Shown here: positions 1 through 10,474 of the stretch, in pieces
Layout: each line of letters begins with the position of its first letter
Position numbering within the stretch: the first letter of the stretch is position 1
NCBI GenBank assembly: GCA_949130495.1
Contig: OX422215.1
Span: 531,385,755 to 531,449,754 of the forward strand
DNA: 64,000 bases
Direction of reading: 5' to 3'
Source: Sambucus nigra
Lineage: Eukaryota > Streptophyta > Magnoliopsida > Dipsacales > Adoxaceae
Notes under the pieces: model-generated
Seen by the model: the letters and a program-made list of their open reading frames with translations, nothing else
Databases searched by the model: none
What the model was told of the DNA's origin: nothing
Program-made: the position numbers and the translations under genes

Positions 1-118
1 ACCCCGGACCAGTTCCTTTAATTTAAGGCCGGACCGGTCCGCCTGTCGAATTTCCTGAAAATTAAAGACCCGGACCGGTCCGCCCCTGGACCGGACCGGT
101 CCGCCTTCTGCAGATTCG
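1..118 (+). repeat. GGACCGGTCC palindrome array, internal copy in Athila-1
   Basis: Three perfect 10-bp palindromes GGACCGGTCC lie at 31-40, 72-81 and 93-102, each followed by GCC, with a decayed unit at 5-14. They sit in the spacer between pol (off window) and the extra ORF. The same motif recurs in this element's 3' LTR (3652-3840), and a variant cluster lies in the matching spacer of Athila-2 (14515-14645). Confidence 0.85.
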
Positions 119-372
119 TTGAATCCCTTTCCTCCCATTCACCCCCCCCTTCTCGCCAATAGCCACCCTTCCTTCCATTTCGGTTTCCCACACCCCCATA
201 CATCCCTTTCCCTCCAAAACCCTTTCCCTCCAACCACCCTTTCCCTCCAAATCCCTTCCCCCCTCCACTATAAATTCAACCCTACCCCCTCCCCTTCTCT
301 TCACACCTCAAACACCACTTCTCTCCTCTCTCTCTCCAAATCTCTTAAGTTCCTTCTCTCTGCCTAGTCTCC

Positions 373-1597
373 ATGGCACCCCCGTGCTGCTCCCACCAAA
401 TACGCATCCACCGACAGCCTACACTCCGGGAGCAACGAGTTCCGCTCTCGCCAAGATGAGCGATGGTGCACCAACTTCTTCGGGTCGAACCGCAAACTCC
501 ATATGGAGTGCGCGGTTCAATGGAACGCGCTGCCCAATTCTGTCACAGCACTATTTATGGCCCGGGGGTGGTGTCGTTTCCTCAACGAACCCCATGACGC
601 CGTGTGGGCTTCCGAGGTTCGGTTATTCTATGGCACGCTTGTGCGGATGGACCAATTTGAGGCCCAATCTTACGTTGATGGAACGGTCATTCTTTTTTCC
701 TTAGCCCTCCTCACGGCCAAATTGGCCACCTTTGGTGTCCCGGACCCCCAAGACTTCACATATCCTAGGAACGTCCCTCCGGTCGCTAAGGACGTCATCA
801 TGGCGTGCATTGCTCCTAACGTGGCTTGGGCGGGTCAAACCGTTGCGGTTGGACGACTCAATGAAACGGCGCGCCTCACCTTCCAAATCGTATGCGCCAA
901 CATTCTTCAAACGTCCAACGATTCCGCCATGAGACCTCGGCAAGCCACCTTGACCTACCATCTCTTCGATCCCCAAACCTCCATCCATTTGGCCCGCACA
1001 TTGTATGCCGACATCATTGCCGCTTCTTTGGATGAGAAGGGTACCGCTCCTTTGCCCTATGCCCGTTTGATCACGTCTATCCTCCAAGACGCAGGCATTG
1101 AGGCCCCTGTCGACCGCACCCGGATTCCCGGTCCCTTTGGACAGGGCACTCGCACTAAGAGTGCCAAACAGCTCACCATAATTCGGGCACGGCGAGGGCA
1201 TGATAGCGAGTAAGAGTCTGCCTCGGACGAGAGCGCGGGGGAAGAGGCCGCCGAAGCGGACGTTGAGATGGGTGACGTCGGTGCCGACGACGAGTCGGCG
1301 GACGAGGAGGACGACCCGGACTTTGAGTGGGCGGGTACCGATATCTCGACTCGGTTGTCCACCCTTGAGACCCGATTCGAGAACTTTGAGAACAAGTTCG
1401 ATACCTTTGTGATCGACTACCAACGAGATCAGAATCGGGCGGCTCGAAGGCAAGCGGATATCTACCGATGCCTAGGGGATCCTTATGAGCCACTCCCATC
1501 GCATTTTCATGACCCCTATGGCCCCGACGCGCCCAGCACTTCACAATTCCCCCCCCCCCCCCCCCCCGTGATGTTTGTTGCTTATGGACTGTTTTGA
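373..1597 (+). pseudogene. Athila extra ORF downstream of pol (env-position ORF), broken
   Basis: A single reading frame can be followed from the ATG at 373 to the TGA near 1597 with two lesions. One is an apparent extra C in the five-C run at about 378-382, which moves the ATG out of frame. The other is a TAA at 1211-1213. The first two thirds (about residues 1-280) resemble the conserved globular domain in the post-pol ORF of Athila elements, often labelled a putative plant transposon protein. Then come an acidic stretch rich in D and E, a probable short coiled coil (about 1340-1425), and a proline-rich tail encoded partly by a run of 19 C residues (1549-1567). No signal peptide or membrane segment is visible, so the protein need not be an envelope. 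Its function is unknown. GC content is clearly higher than in the surrounding noncoding DNA. Confidence 0.75.
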
Positions 1598-3274
1598 TGT
1601 ATTTATTCTCACATCCTACATGTGCTGTATTCCTGTTTGTACCACAGTCTCATGATATAAAAAGTTGCATTTTCTATATTTGTTTGTTTTACTTATTGCA
1701 CTTATTATTTTGCCTTATTTAGATTTTAGTCCTTTTTGCTTGAGGACAATGCAAAAGTCTAAGTTAGGGGGGGTCACAAGTGCATATTTCTAAAACTTCA
1801 CAAATTTTCAAAAATGCCCAAAAATTTCCCAAAAAAAAAAATCATAAAATTGTGAAAAATCCAAAAATATTTTTGTTCAAAATACATAAAAATTGGAATT
1901 CAAATTTTTCAAAAATATCATTAAAAGTCAAATTGGAGTCTCAAAGTGTAAAAAGTCAACATACACAAAGCCGAAATTGACCAAAGATGGAAATTGTGAA
2001 AAAAATTGACGACTTAACGAATAAATGTGGAGATTAACAAACCCGGTGAGATTCGAGCCTATCACGTTTTGCGAGATTTTAAATCAATCCGAGTTAATTG
2101 TTAACTCAAAGTTATTTTTAGCACTTAATAAGTTGTCAAGGATCTTAATTCTTTCATTTTGATCGGTTTTGAAAAATGTGGGCAATATTGCCTTGAAAAA
2201 CGTGCCAAATTAGTCTCTAAAATTAAACTCATCTTGAAATGCATATGGTAACGCAAATAGCATTTTGGACAATGAAGTAGGCCCTCGTTTGTCATCCCAA
2301 AAATATTGGCCAGAAAAAAAAATGCGAAAAATCACCCCTTTTGCAACCCAAATTGAGCCGAATAATTTTCCCTTTCGTTTGACAACCCGAAAAACCCAAA
2401 ATAGCCGAAATTGTGAAAAATGAAAAAAGAATCAGAATTTAAGTCCGAAAAGTGCAACAAAAAGGGGCAAGAAAAAAATAGAAGAATGCTCAACAAATAA
2501 TAGAAAAAGAAGAAAAAGATGAGCAATAGCCCGGAAAATGCACAAATGGACATCACGAATGGTTTTTCCAATTCCAACTTTCCTTACCTCCTTCATTTTA
2601 CCCAATGCAACCTTAAACCCGAAAAAGTCCTAACCGAGTCCAAATTGCAAAAATTGAGTACCGCGTGGAGAGCTAATACACCAAAAGATAATATAAGAGG
2701 TTAAATGCGCGAAATCGAGGCGATGTTCCCGTTTTTAAAACCGTAATCCGTTGATGAGATCCTTTCACCATGAAATTTCCGTCTTTCTAATTGTATGCGT
2801 GATTTTGCATCCATTATTATCACGCATACCGAGCGAAAAAGCCATATTTCGAGTAGTTCGTTTGAGAGAGCTTCCCGTGAGAATTTGAAATCAAAACGAA
2901 TTTTCGGATAAGTAACGTAATGATTAATCAGTGGAAATTGGCGGTTATATTTCTGGCTTCGCACACACACACTACAGTTTGAGACTTGTAGACATGACTT
3001 AATGATGACTATTTTCTGGAAAAGTTTGAATTATACAATTTTTGGTTATTTTGAAGTTCTTTGAGTCGAATTTTGTGGGTATGCAAACCCTCACGAGACA
3101 CAACTCGTCCCACTAGGGTAACCAAGGGGTTTGAAGGCTTGTTGCATACGCTAATTGCAATCGTGTGCCCGCGAAAGAGGTATTTTATCCCAATAAAATG
3201 TTTTTCAAGAGTTGAACCTTGCTAGAATTCTTTTACATTGCTCGGGACGCGCAAAGTTCTAAGTTAGGGGGGTT
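1598..3274 (+). other. Athila-1 3' noncoding region with a second polypurine-like site
   Basis: AT-rich DNA without a credible ORF. It aligns by eye through most of its length with 14840-16544 of Athila-2. It contains a polypurine-like run (TAAGTTAGGGGGGG, 1760-1773) about 1.5 kb before the true polypurine tract. Near its end lies a short block, also conserved in Athila-2, with CCTCACGAGAC, GTTGCATACGCTAA and TATTTTATCCCAATAAAATG (about 3085-3200). Confidence 0.7.
3260..3274 (+). promoter_or_regulatory. Polypurine tract of Athila-1
   Basis: TAAGTTAGGGGGGTT lies directly against the LTR start TGATTAGGC. It is the expected primer site for plus-strand DNA synthesis. Nearly the same sequence stands in front of the Athila-2 3' LTR at 16531-16544. 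Confidence 0.8.
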
Positions 3275-3651
3275 TGATTAGGCATAAATTCTTCCCAATT
3301 TATCCCTTAATTTCGGTACTTTAATCACCTCGAACAACGTAATTGGATTGACTTTATCTCATAATCTTGATATTGACCTATCCTAACAAGTACACCGATT
3401 TTCTGGTATTTCGTTATGATTTTACAGGTATCTAATGTCAAGAAATGGAAGAAGGAAACCAGAAGAATAGAAAAAGTCAACAAGAAAAGTCAAAAGGGCA
3501 AAAGAGTCATTTTTACCCAGAATCCGGATGAGGTACCTAAAGAGAAGTTTCAGGTATCATCCTCACAAGCACCTAGGAAGAAACGGAACCTCAATCGGAT
3601 ACCCGGAGCAAAAGATATGGGCAGTCAAAGTTTGAGAGAAAAGTCAAATAG

Positions 3652-3840
3652 GCAGACCGGTCCGCCCTCAACCCGGACCGGTCCGCTGTGCAAACTCCAG
3701 AGGACTGCAAACCCAAGGCAAACCGAAGAGCCAAAAAATAAAAGAACCGGTCCGCCCCGGACCGATCCGCCTGGAAAAAATAAAAGAACCGATTCGCTTT
3801 AGAGGCAGACCGATCCGCCTAAGGGCCGGACCGGTCCGCC
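3652..3840 (+). repeat. GGACCGGTCC palindrome array inside the Athila-1 LTR
   Basis: Perfect palindromes lie at 3675-3684 and 3828-3837, with several variants between them (AGACCGGTCC, GAACCGGTCC, GACCGATCCG, AACCGATTCG). Units are spaced irregularly and often followed by GCC. The cluster ends about 75 bp before the TATA box, so it lies in U3. The Athila-2 LTRs keep only one decayed unit at the equivalent place (about 7491 and 16925). Confidence 0.85.
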
Positions 3841-3914
3841 CATCGAGATTTTGTTTTCTGATTCTCCTCTAAAGACTCCGACTTATACTCAACCTCTTGG
3901 AATTTTATGTAGGG

Positions 3915-3921
3915 TATAAAA
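3915..3921 (+). promoter_or_regulatory. TATA box in the Athila-1 LTR
   Basis: TATAAAA follows TGTAGGG and precedes the GC-poor start of the presumed R region. Its place relative to the LTR end is like that of the TATAAAA at 7597-7603 and 17040-17046 in the Athila-2 LTRs. Confidence 0.6.
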
Positions 3922-4887
3922 ACCCGAATTATTTTCGTTGTAAAGGAGGCTAGAACGTGGGGAGTTAATTTTAAATTTCTGATTTTCTTCCATAAACCCT
4001 AGTTGTAGATAGAATTTCCAGTTTTATTCAAGGATTGAAGGTTTATTCCAAGTTTGTGTGATCACCAATTTTATCTATTGCTGCGATTGTTCCTTGGGTA
4101 ATTTTAGTAAGTTATTTCTTCTTTGTGATTCTCTTATACAGTATTCTATCAATTGTCCTTAGATTAATCATGAACTCTTGCATGTTAAACATTGTTTTCA
4201 TCATTTTCGGTATGTCCGGCTAGATTTCCAAGGTCGGGTTACATGAACCCAACCTGATGTGGTCATTGCACGTATAAAGTTAATCCTCTGAATTTAGTAA
4301 TTAATTTTGACCGTATTGCGTAGGGACACAACAATTGTAGGTCTAAATATCTCGTTTGCCCCAGGGTAACCGGGATGATTGAGAATACAATTCGAGTGTC
4401 GTTATCGTGATACTGATTTACTCGTCCTTTGATTAAGTATGACGCGGGCTTGAACCTCGTATACGTAATGCTTGGGAGTACTAAATTCCGGGTCATATTA
4501 ATTAGATAAATTTACGATTAATATTATACTGCAATACACTAGGGTTGGGGGATTGTATTTCCCGTCCTATTTTTCATCATCTCATTTAAAAGTTGAATTC
4601 AATCCTTCATTCTTAATTTAGGTCATTTAGTTAGCTGCATTTTCACCATACTTTGGTCATTGCATTTAGTGTAATCGAATCCCAAAAACCAAAACCAAAT
4701 CAATCTTTTCTTTTATTTTCTTTTTAGAGTCATCGTTAGGATTCCTTAGTCTTATTCTGTCGTCACAACTTCGTTGTCCTTTTTCCCTGAGGATCGATAC
4801 CCGACTTGTCGGATTATTACTTGAACGATAGGCTTGCACTTGAGCCTAGAGAGTACACACTTTAGAGACACATTCTGAGTCGTGTCA

Positions 4888-5399
4888 CTTGTTGTTGCTA
4901 TAAACCTAGAAATTCCACCATCATATGATCTTTTACTGATTCAGAAAAGTAATTTTTAAAGAAAATCTCCTCAAACTGATTCCAAGTTAAATTGTCAACA
5001 TTTCAAGATCAAAGAATAGACTGCGACCAAAAATCTTCTTTGCCTTAAAACAGATAGGTTGCTAATTTCACCCTAAGTTCGGGGATTATACCTACTCCGT
5101 TTAAAACTTTAAGCGTATGACGTATCCACTTTTCTTCTACTATAACATTGGACTTTCCATAAAACACTGGTGGTTTTTTTGAATGAATTCCTTAAGTGTG
5201 TTCATTCTTAGAGACTCAACTGGAATCTCATTATTGACCGGGTGTGGAGGTGGTACGTTTTGTATCATCCTAGTCAAATCCGTTAATTCTTGTAAAGAAC
5301 GTAATATTCCTTCATTAGTCGTAGGTGGATTTGGTACATATGTGAATTATTTTGTTTTTCTCCTTGTGATCAACTAGCAGATGCTCCTGTATTAACCAT
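4888..5399 (-). pseudogene. X1 gag, N-terminal part, broken
   Basis: The presumed start is the ATG at 5399 (minus), beginning M-V-N-T-G-A-S. The homologous ATG in X2 is at 47523. The frame can be followed only by allowing frameshifts. The conserved pieces are a proline-rich linker (VPPPHPVNNE) and the start of a Retrotrans_gag domain, which is better kept in X2. The gene is cut at 4888 by the 3' end of Athila-1, so pol is absent here. Confidence 0.55.
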
Positions 5400-5698
5400 C
5401 ATATATAAAAAAATACTAAAGATATAATGACAGTAGGAGTAACCAAACAGACTTTTATATTAATATCATGGGCTATTTTACATTAGGATATGATGCAGTT
5501 AATACTTGTTGTAAGAAAACAGAACACACTTGCAAGTTACTTTTTTACAACTCCTATTAGTACAAATGGTTGGTTAGGTCTACTACGTTTAATTTCGATA
5601 TGTTGATCACTTCTTCTACACACACAAAAACCTAATGAAAGACACTTGATCCTTCATATGTTTATTTATTTACATATCTATCCCTTTCCTAGTTTACT

Positions 5699-5905
5699 TT
5701 AGGCATGCTGTAGTACGATGTTGTCAAGTTGGGGTACTGAGTTTAATGGATCTGAGTCAGTAGAGGTAGTCTCAGAGGTAGTGGAAGTAAAAAAACTAGT
5801 GTTGGATAAATTAGGGTCGTGATCGATTGGGGAATTTGAGGGAGTAATGATAAGTACTTCGGGTGGAGCTATGTCCCAAGCTAGATGAATGGTTTGTTGA
5901 AGCAT
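5699..5905 (-). CDS. Leader ORF of element X, copy 1 (unknown function)
   Basis: This is an open 68-codon frame between the primer site and gag. The matching part of X2 (about 48003-47815, minus) can be read in the same frame without a stop. The two share blocks such as HLAWD, APP, SPID, FTSTTS and DSDP across different nucleotide sequences. I do not recognise the protein. It could be an upstream ORF in the transcript leader or an N-terminal exon of gag. The X2 copy has ATC in place of the ATG, and upstream of it the frame is also readable but contains a stop in both copies. It may therefore be a relic rather than a gene. Confidence 0.35.
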   Translation of the reverse strand: MLQQTIHLAWDIAPPEVLIITPSNSPIDHDPNLSNTSFFTSTTSETTSTDSDPLNSVPQLDNIVLQHA

Positions 5906-6237
5906 GTCAGGATCTTTGTATTATCTCTTCGCTTGTGCTTCTCCCATTAGGTGACTAATTGGCAAACTATGTTTAATATGTAGAGTAGCGATAGCCTAAT
6001 AATGATCGATACTTCGAACACAACTTGGCATATACCTTATCTCTAATCACTTGTTCAAACTTTTCATGCGTCGAGCCACATATGTCTAAGTAAATTTCAT
6101 CTCAGATGTTCATGTTTGCAAGACAAAATTAGTTACATAATGAAACAAGGAAGGTTTTAATAACTAATATGCTTATTCCAAGTCTTGTAAAGGCATAAAA
6201 TCTTCGAAGTCTCATAAAACAATAAAACATGGCACAC

Positions 6238-6248
6238 GCTCAGATCCA
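6238..6248 (-). promoter_or_regulatory. Decayed primer-binding site of X1
   Basis: On the minus strand this reads TGGATCTGAGC, close to the TGGTATCAGAGC complement of initiator Met-tRNA seen intact in Tekay-A. It lies just inside the LTR end at 6252. Confidence 0.5.
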
Positions 6249-6251
6249 TGA

Positions 6252-7102
6252 TGTCACACCCTATGTTTTGTAGATGGTAATACTAAGAAAATAACAATAA
6301 AATCTCAAGAGAAAAGAAAATAAAACTTTTTTAAATGGATGCAGAACATCTTATTACATATCTCGGCGTCTCCATATAATAGAAATAAAAATGTATCTCA
6401 AAGTTTTCATGACACGAAATAGAAGGGAGATTAAAAAGGTCACATAAGCTGGTGAGTTGTGGTGAAAGTGTTCCAGTTGGTGCTACCGTCTTTGCTAGTT
6501 ACCACCCCCACATACGTAACTAAAAATATTTTTCTTGATAAGACATAACAAAAATCCATTAGGGTGTGGGTTATTTCTCATTCTTCAAGATCATTTTCCA
6601 TATGAAAGGGAAAAGAATAAGAAGAACTTTGCCAAGTAGATAATTTCATTTCTATAACAAGTGTATATATGTGAGTTTCTTAGATAGAATAACCGTTAAT
6701 GATGTACGAGTAATAGATCACAGTTTAGAGTAATTTGAAACAAAAAGAGATATCAGTAGTAATGAACAGGGGCATATGGAAGTCTGCAGATAATTGCAAG
6801 AATAGTATGGTGATTATTCCTAGAGAAGGGTTTATTGAGTCATAAAAATAAGGTTCAGACAATAACATGATAACCCATAATTATCAAGTTTAAATGCTTC
6901 AAATGCATATCAAGATTCTTATAATAACATCAAAAACCTTTGGATAAAATCAATCCAAAAACTCTGGAGACAAAATCAATCCAAATCCTTTGGAGATGAA
7001 GTAGCAGTGCCAAGACCAAACTCCGAAGATCGACATCCAAATGGCAAGAAAAAACAAATTCAAGGGTGTAAGTTCAAAAATAACATCGAAATAGAATCAC
7101 CT
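6252..7102 (-). repeat. Inner part of the X1 LTR
   Basis: It begins TGTCACACCC on the + strand (LTR end on the minus strand) and aligns with 48371-49200 of X2. It is interrupted at TSD CACCT (7098-7102) by Athila-2 and continues at 18000. Confidence 0.6.
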
Positions 7103-8551
7103 TGATTAGGCACATATTCATCATATTTATCCCCTTAATTTCGGTATTTTTATGATCCCGTGCTGTGTAAATAGCTTGGATTTGTCTCGTATTTATTCTA
7201 TTAATCCCTTTTGGCAAGTATTTTGTGTTTTGGGTATTTCTCACGTGTTTTACAGGTATTTCATGTAAGTTAGTGCGAAGGAGAACTCAAAATAGTGAAA
7301 GAAACCAAGAAATGGAGAGTTGAAGGGCATTTTCATAATTTTTCAGCCTTAGTCCGGAGGTGGGGCCAACAAGAAAGTTGAAGAGCTCTAATTACAAGAA
7401 TACTGGAAAAAATGGCACCTCAATCCGAGCTACGGTGAAGAAGTTACGATGTTTTGAAGTTGCGTGATAATGAAGAGAAATGGACCGGTCTGGCTATGCC
7501 AATTGTTGTCATTAATTATGCAGATTTTATGGTGATTGGCTGGTAAAAACTTGTGCCACAAGCAAAATTTGATGTCAAATTCGTGCAACTTGGTGCTATA
7601 AAAGACCAAGCCCTAATTCATTCAAAGGGAGACTCAAAATTAGAGAGAGAAAGTCATTTTTTAGTAATCCTTTTTAGTTTTTCATATTTTTAGAGAAACC
7701 TTAGTTTGTATGTTTGAAGAACAAGTAGTATTCTGGATTCAAGTTCATCTAGTGCAGATTTCAAGTATCAATTCTTCAATTCAATTCAAGTATCAAATTC
7801 CCTTCTCTTATTTAGTCTCAATTCTATTTTCAATTTTCAATTGTTTTGCAATTTGTTACCAATGTTTGTTAGATCCATAATTCCATGTATTGGTATGAAT
7901 TTGTTTTCTAGAAAAATCATGTCTAGCTAAATTCTTAAGGGATGGGGTACAGGAACTCATTCCGAGGTGAATTACCCATTTAGAAAATAGAGGGTAAATT
8001 AAATATTGACCGAATCGTGTATGGAAATTATACAAACATAGCCAATCTTTTAATCTCTCTTGCCTTAGGTACTTGGGATGTTTAAGAACGCTATGCAAGT
8101 GTATTTGTCCATTCATCGCTTTGTATTTACCTTTAATTTCATATGATGCGGGCAAGATCCCCCATATATATAATGCTTAGGATCTACAATGATTGGATTT
8201 AGTCAAAATTTCAATTTTCAATTCTCGTATTCTATACGGTAATTTACTAAGGTTTGAGGGATTGTACTCCACCCTATTTTCTCTCACTGGTCAAATCTAA
8301 TTTCTTCACAATTTTTAGTTTATTTTTCTTAGGTAAAATTTTTATTTCACAAGAAATTTCCCAATCATTAATCATCTTTTCATATTTCTTTTGAGGAATC
8401 ATTTCAATATTTAATAACTTTCCCTATTAATTGTGCCAATTTTTTATCCCTGTGGATACGATCCCGACTTACCGGGTTTATTACTTGAGCGACAGGCTTG
8501 CACTTGAGCCTAGAGAAAATGCACTTTTGAGACAAATTCTTAGTCACGTCA
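7103..8551 (+). repeat. 5' LTR of Athila-2
   Basis: Runs from TGATTAGGCA to CACGTCA and is followed by the primer site. Nearly identical to 16545-17994. It contains a TATAAAA box at 7597-7603 and one decayed ACCGGTCT unit at about 7492, where Athila-1 has a full palindrome array. Confidence 0.95.
7597..7603 (+). promoter_or_regulatory. TATA box of the Athila-2 5' LTR
   Basis: TATAAAA in the context GGTGC-TATAAAA-GACC; the same box is in the 3' LTR at 17040-17046. It would start the genomic RNA in the LTR. Confidence 0.6.
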
Positions 8552-8557
8552 AGTTTT

Positions 8558-8575
8558 TGGCGCCGTTGCGGGGGA
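8558..8575 (+). promoter_or_regulatory. Primer-binding site of Athila-2
   Basis: TGGCGCCGTTGCGGGGGA starts six bases after the LTR end. It differs by one base from the TGGCGCCGTTGCCGGGGA site typical of Athila elements, generally assigned to tRNA-Asp. Confidence 0.85.
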
Positions 8576-8672
8576 ATCTGAAATTGTTAAAGTTTTAGGA
8601 AAGTTATTTTTATCTACAAGTGATTTCGGAAAAAAAAAACAAAAAAATTCATTTCTTCTATTATGTGTTTAT

Positions 8673-9809
8673 ATGAAGAATTCATCTCCCACCCAAGTTC
8701 ACAAAAATCCTATTGCCGAAGCCAGAGTTGAAAATTCTGAGTCTCCTCATTTTTGGGTTCCACCTCCTTCGCCTAATAATTCAATCACAAGTCATTCATT
8801 GAGTCAAACACTGAGTGAGAATTCTGAATCTTTCGGTAGCGATATGTCGGAGCATGGTAGTGTCGGTGTTGGTGCTGGAGAGGATGAGATACCTTACCTT
8901 CCCATGAAATATTTGTTATTTCCGGAGCGAACTTTTACCCCTGGTTGCATTTTACTCCCGTATAATGCCGGTCAGTTCCACTTTCGGAATGGTATGATCC
9001 AAATTCTTCCTACATTTCATAGGATGGATTCTGAAAAACCATATCTCCATCTTAGAGAGTTCGAGGAAGCGTGTGAGACGTTTGGTGACCAAGCTTGTCC
9101 ACAAGATGTAATCCGGTTGAAGCTTTTCCCTTTTTCCTTAAAGGATAAAGCTAAAACTTGGTTATGGTCACTACCCCCAAATTCTATGTTATCCTGGAGA
9201 GATATGCAAGCCACGTTTTTATCAAAAAAAATTCCACAACACAAAACCAATTCTGTTAAAGCCCAAATTCAAGCTTTTTGTCAAAATGAGAATGAGGCTT
9301 TTGATAAGTGTTGGGAGAGATTTCAGGAGTTAGTTAGTGCGTGCCCCCATCATAGATTTGAAAAGCATTATTTGATTTCATTCTTTCATCAAGGCCTTAC
9401 TTTAGCATCCAAAAAACTTGTTCAAACCATGTGTGAAAGACCTTTTTGGGAGTTAGATTCGAGCGATGCTTCGGCTCATCTGAAATATGTAGCAGAAACT
9501 ACCCAAGCATGGGATATTTCTGATCCTAATAATCAAAATCAAAATCGACAAGTGTCCAACTTGCCTGCTGCATCCGGTATTTATCACTTGGACAAGGACA
9601 CTTTGTTGGATCGAAAATTTGACCAATTGAAAAAGAATTTCAGAGATATGCTTGAAGTGAGATTGAGAGATGTGGCTGGACCCGTACAAGATAAAAAGGA
9701 GAAAGTTTGTGCCATTTGTAATGCTGGTCATTCTACTAAAGGATGTCCTATTATCCCTGCATACAAGGCAATGCACATTGAACAAGTTGAGGCAATTGGG
9801 GGTTTTTGA
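8673..9809 (+). pseudogene. gag: Athila-2 gag, capsid part
   Basis: The frame is open from the ATG at 8673 for 378 codons to a TGA at 9807-9809. It encodes a serine-rich N terminus and a Retrotrans_gag-like capsid domain at about residues 115-275, with the helical signature around KTWLWSLPP and the FCQNENEAF region. A single zinc-knuckle-like motif (C-x2-C-x3-H-x4-C) lies at about residues 348-360. In Athila elements gag and pol form one long frame, and the same frame continues past this stop, so the stop is a lesion rather than the true end. The protein would form the virus-like particle. Confidence 0.85.
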
Positions 9810-10474
9810 GGAAATTATAATGCACAGCAAGGGAATGCATATAATCAATTGTGGAGGAATCCTGTGTTCAATTATGGATAACCCCAAGGTGGGATGGTTC
9901 CTAACCCACATATGGCTCTACCACCACCTCCTCAATTTCAGCAAGTGGCTCCTCCAATGCCAAATCTTATGCAAGTACCACAACCTGGTCCTTATGTAGC
10001 TCCACCTAGAAGATCTCTTGAAGATAAACTTAATCAATTCATCCAATCTCAAAAAGAGAGCAATGCTAAATATGATCGAATGTTCACTGAAATTCATACT
10101 AGTATCTCTAGGTTGTAATCTGTACTGAATACTCAAGAGAAGGGTAAACTTCTAGCCCAAGGCCAAAGACCTCCTCTTCAAGGACAACCCACGGTTGGCT
10201 CCACATCATCAGATTTGCAAGAATAATGTCAAGCTGTAACTACTCTTCGTAGTGGCCGCGTAATTAATCTAGCACCAAAACTTCCTAAGGAGAAAGATGA
10301 TGGAGTTGAACCAGAAATTTCTAAGGAATCTAAAACTTCTGATTCTGAAGAAACTCCGTTAAAAACAGAATACAAAGAGGAGGAAGTTGAAACTGAACTT
10401 GAAGTTAAGTTGCCTACTGCTGCTCCATTTCCTCAACGCTTAGTGCCACCTAAAAAGGGGCTTCGCGTACCGAG
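9810..10474 (+). pseudogene. Athila-2 gag-pol linker, broken
   Basis: The gag frame continues through TAA codons at 9879-9881, 10116-10118 and 10224-10226. It encodes a low-complexity proline/glutamine region, a short charged helix (10010-10115) and a lysine/glutamate-rich stretch. A frameshift near 10455-10465 moves the frame to that of the protease and reverse transcriptase. The conserved segment TLRSGR near 10240 is typical of the Athila region before protease. Confidence 0.7.

Larger units (their letters stand above)
1..4887 (+). mobile_element. Athila-type Ty3 retrotransposon, 3' part only (Athila-1)
   Basis: The 5' LTR, gag and pol lie outside the window. What remains runs in the usual Athila order: a spacer with palindromic repeats, an extra ORF downstream of pol, a long noncoding stretch, a polypurine tract and the 3' LTR (3275-4887). 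The assignment rests on close similarity of the noncoding stretch, polypurine tract and LTR ends to the complete Athila-2 element at 7103-17994. The LTR ends inside the gag of element X1, so this element is younger than X1. The bases just after the LTR, CTTGT (4888-4892), should be one copy of the target duplication; the other copy is off the window. Confidence 0.85.
3275..4887 (+). repeat. 3' LTR of Athila-1 (1613 bp)
   Basis: Starts TGATTAGGCA and ends CGTGTCA, the same ends as the Athila-2 LTRs (TGATTAGGCA...CGTCA or GTGTCA). The region before the end (ATCCCGACTTGTCGG or similar, then TTACTTGA and GGCTTGCACTTGAGCCTAGAG) is shared with the Athila-2 LTRs at about 8460-8515 and 17900-17960. 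It is about 160 bp longer than the Athila-2 LTR, partly because it carries the GGACCGGTCC cluster, so the two are different subfamilies. Confidence 0.85.
4888..7102 (-). mobile_element. Ty3 element X, copy 1 (X1): part of gag, leader, primer site and LTR
   Basis: The whole stretch is homologous to 40540-40637 plus 47111-49200 (copy X2), in the same minus orientation, with many small differences. Read on the minus strand it holds the inner part of an LTR (7102 to 6252), a decayed initiator-Met primer site, a leader with a conserved ORF, and the start of gag, cut by the Athila-1 LTR at 4888. The remaining X1 LTR sequence resumes at 18000 after the Athila-2 insertion. Lineage is uncertain: the primer site and LTR end (…GGGTGTGACA) resemble those of the Tekay elements in this window. 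Confidence 0.7.

Noticed and set aside
701..1453. 250-codon minus-strand ORF
   Set aside because: Shadow of the GC-rich Athila ORF on the + strand; it has no domain.
7856..8155. 99-codon minus-strand ORF, repeated at 17299-17598
   Set aside because: Part of the two Athila-2 LTRs; no recognisable domain.
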